DNA of 64,000 nucleotides from RGIG5057 sp964371585 (GTDB taxonomy: Bacteria > Bacillota > Clostridia > TANB77 > CAG-465): assembly GCA_964371585.1 (NCBI GenBank), contig CAYJMD010000001.1, positions 1 through 64,000 of the forward strand, read 5' to 3'. Made by a program: the position numbers and the translations under genes. Shown piece by piece: positions 63,879 to 64,000 of this stretch (its first letter is position 1; the number at the start of each line of letters is the position of its first letter). The notes under the pieces are model-generated. The model searched no databases, was not told where the DNA came from, and worked only from the letters and a program-made list of their open reading frames with translations.

Positions 63879-64000
63879 ATGAGTGAAAATGTAAAAACTA
63901 CAAAAAATAAAATTGTAAGTAAAAGTAATAGAGATACTAATAATACTAGAAATAGTAAAAAAAATAATAAAAAAGACAATATAATTATAGCAAATATAAG
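63879..64000 (+). CDS. smpB: SsrA-binding protein SmpB (5' part only)
   Basis: Partial: 40 codons up to the window edge. The first 33 residues are N, K, T and S-rich and look like a disordered extension; the last ones (DNIIIAN) match the beginning of the SmpB core 'IIANNRKA'. AGGAG lies 9 nt before the ATG. The order secG-rnr-smpB is standard in Bacillota, and this supports the call more than the few residues do. Confidence 0.6.
   Translation, partial: MSENVKTTKNKIVSKSNRDTNNTRNSKKNNKKDNIIIANI

Overview
The window is a very AT-rich (roughly 72-75% A+T by eye) chromosomal scaffold of a low-GC Gram-positive bacterium, most likely an uncultured spore-forming member of the Clostridia. Supporting signs are strong AGGAGG-type ribosome binding sites, sigma-A promoters with 17-nt spacers, many hairpin-plus-T terminators, a sporulation sigma-K gene, AdhE-type fermentation, MreB, and classic Bacillota operons (asp23-amaP-DUF2273-nusB-xseAB, dnaG-rpoD, secG-rnr-smpB). 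A run of exactly 100 N (7865-7964) marks a scaffold gap of unknown size. No rRNA, tRNA, CRISPR array or insertion sequence was found.

Layout. 0.1-2.6 kb: a lone VirD4/TraG-type coupling ATPase on the minus strand. 2.9-4.2 kb: pth, then rplU-rpmA without the usual prp gene. 4.3-5.3 kb: an unknown protein that looks like a metallo-beta-lactamase stripped of its metal ligands. 5.5-7.8 kb: trpS and obgE. 8-14 kb: small unknown genes around the gap, a dihydrodipicolinate-reductase-like dehydrogenase, a cysteine-rich coat-like protein and an ABC-2 exporter operon. 14.3-20.6 kb: sigK, adhE and a large secreted GH16 glycanase. 20.8-25.2 kb: a PLC-like protein, a RelA/SpoT-domain protein split by a long coiled coil, a DUF368 (PopT-type) lipid carrier transporter and a bactofilin-like membrane protein. 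25.3-33.3 kb: coaE-coaD overlapping pair, mreB, corA, a GME-fold protein, pcrA, a pilin-like protein and ddl. 33.5-38.5 kb: a PLD/NgoFVII-like protein and the asp23 to xseB run. 38.6-43.7 kb: a nucleotidyltransferase, a polytopic membrane protein, dnaG and rpoD. 43.9-49.7 kb: TIM44-like, SPFH and zinc-ribbon proteins with a ClpC-type unfoldase. 49.8-56.6 kb: rnjA behind a long structured leader, then gltX and ileS. 56.7-64 kb: a conserved membrane protein, a cysteine desulfurase, a DtxR-type regulator, mnmA, secG, rnr and the start of smpB.

How it fits together. Most genes are core information processing (tRNA charging and rescue, RNA decay, replication priming, transcription) and envelope maintenance (MreB, Ddl, DUF368, Asp23 system). 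The more unusual items are the RelA/SpoT-like protein with a coiled-coil insertion, the candidate multi-branched leader of RNase J, the degenerate MBL-like protein, the GH16 enzyme, the L27/Prp co-absence, and a terminator-like hairpin inside the start of xseA. I see no complete unknown defence or mobile system; these points are leads, not proven novelties.
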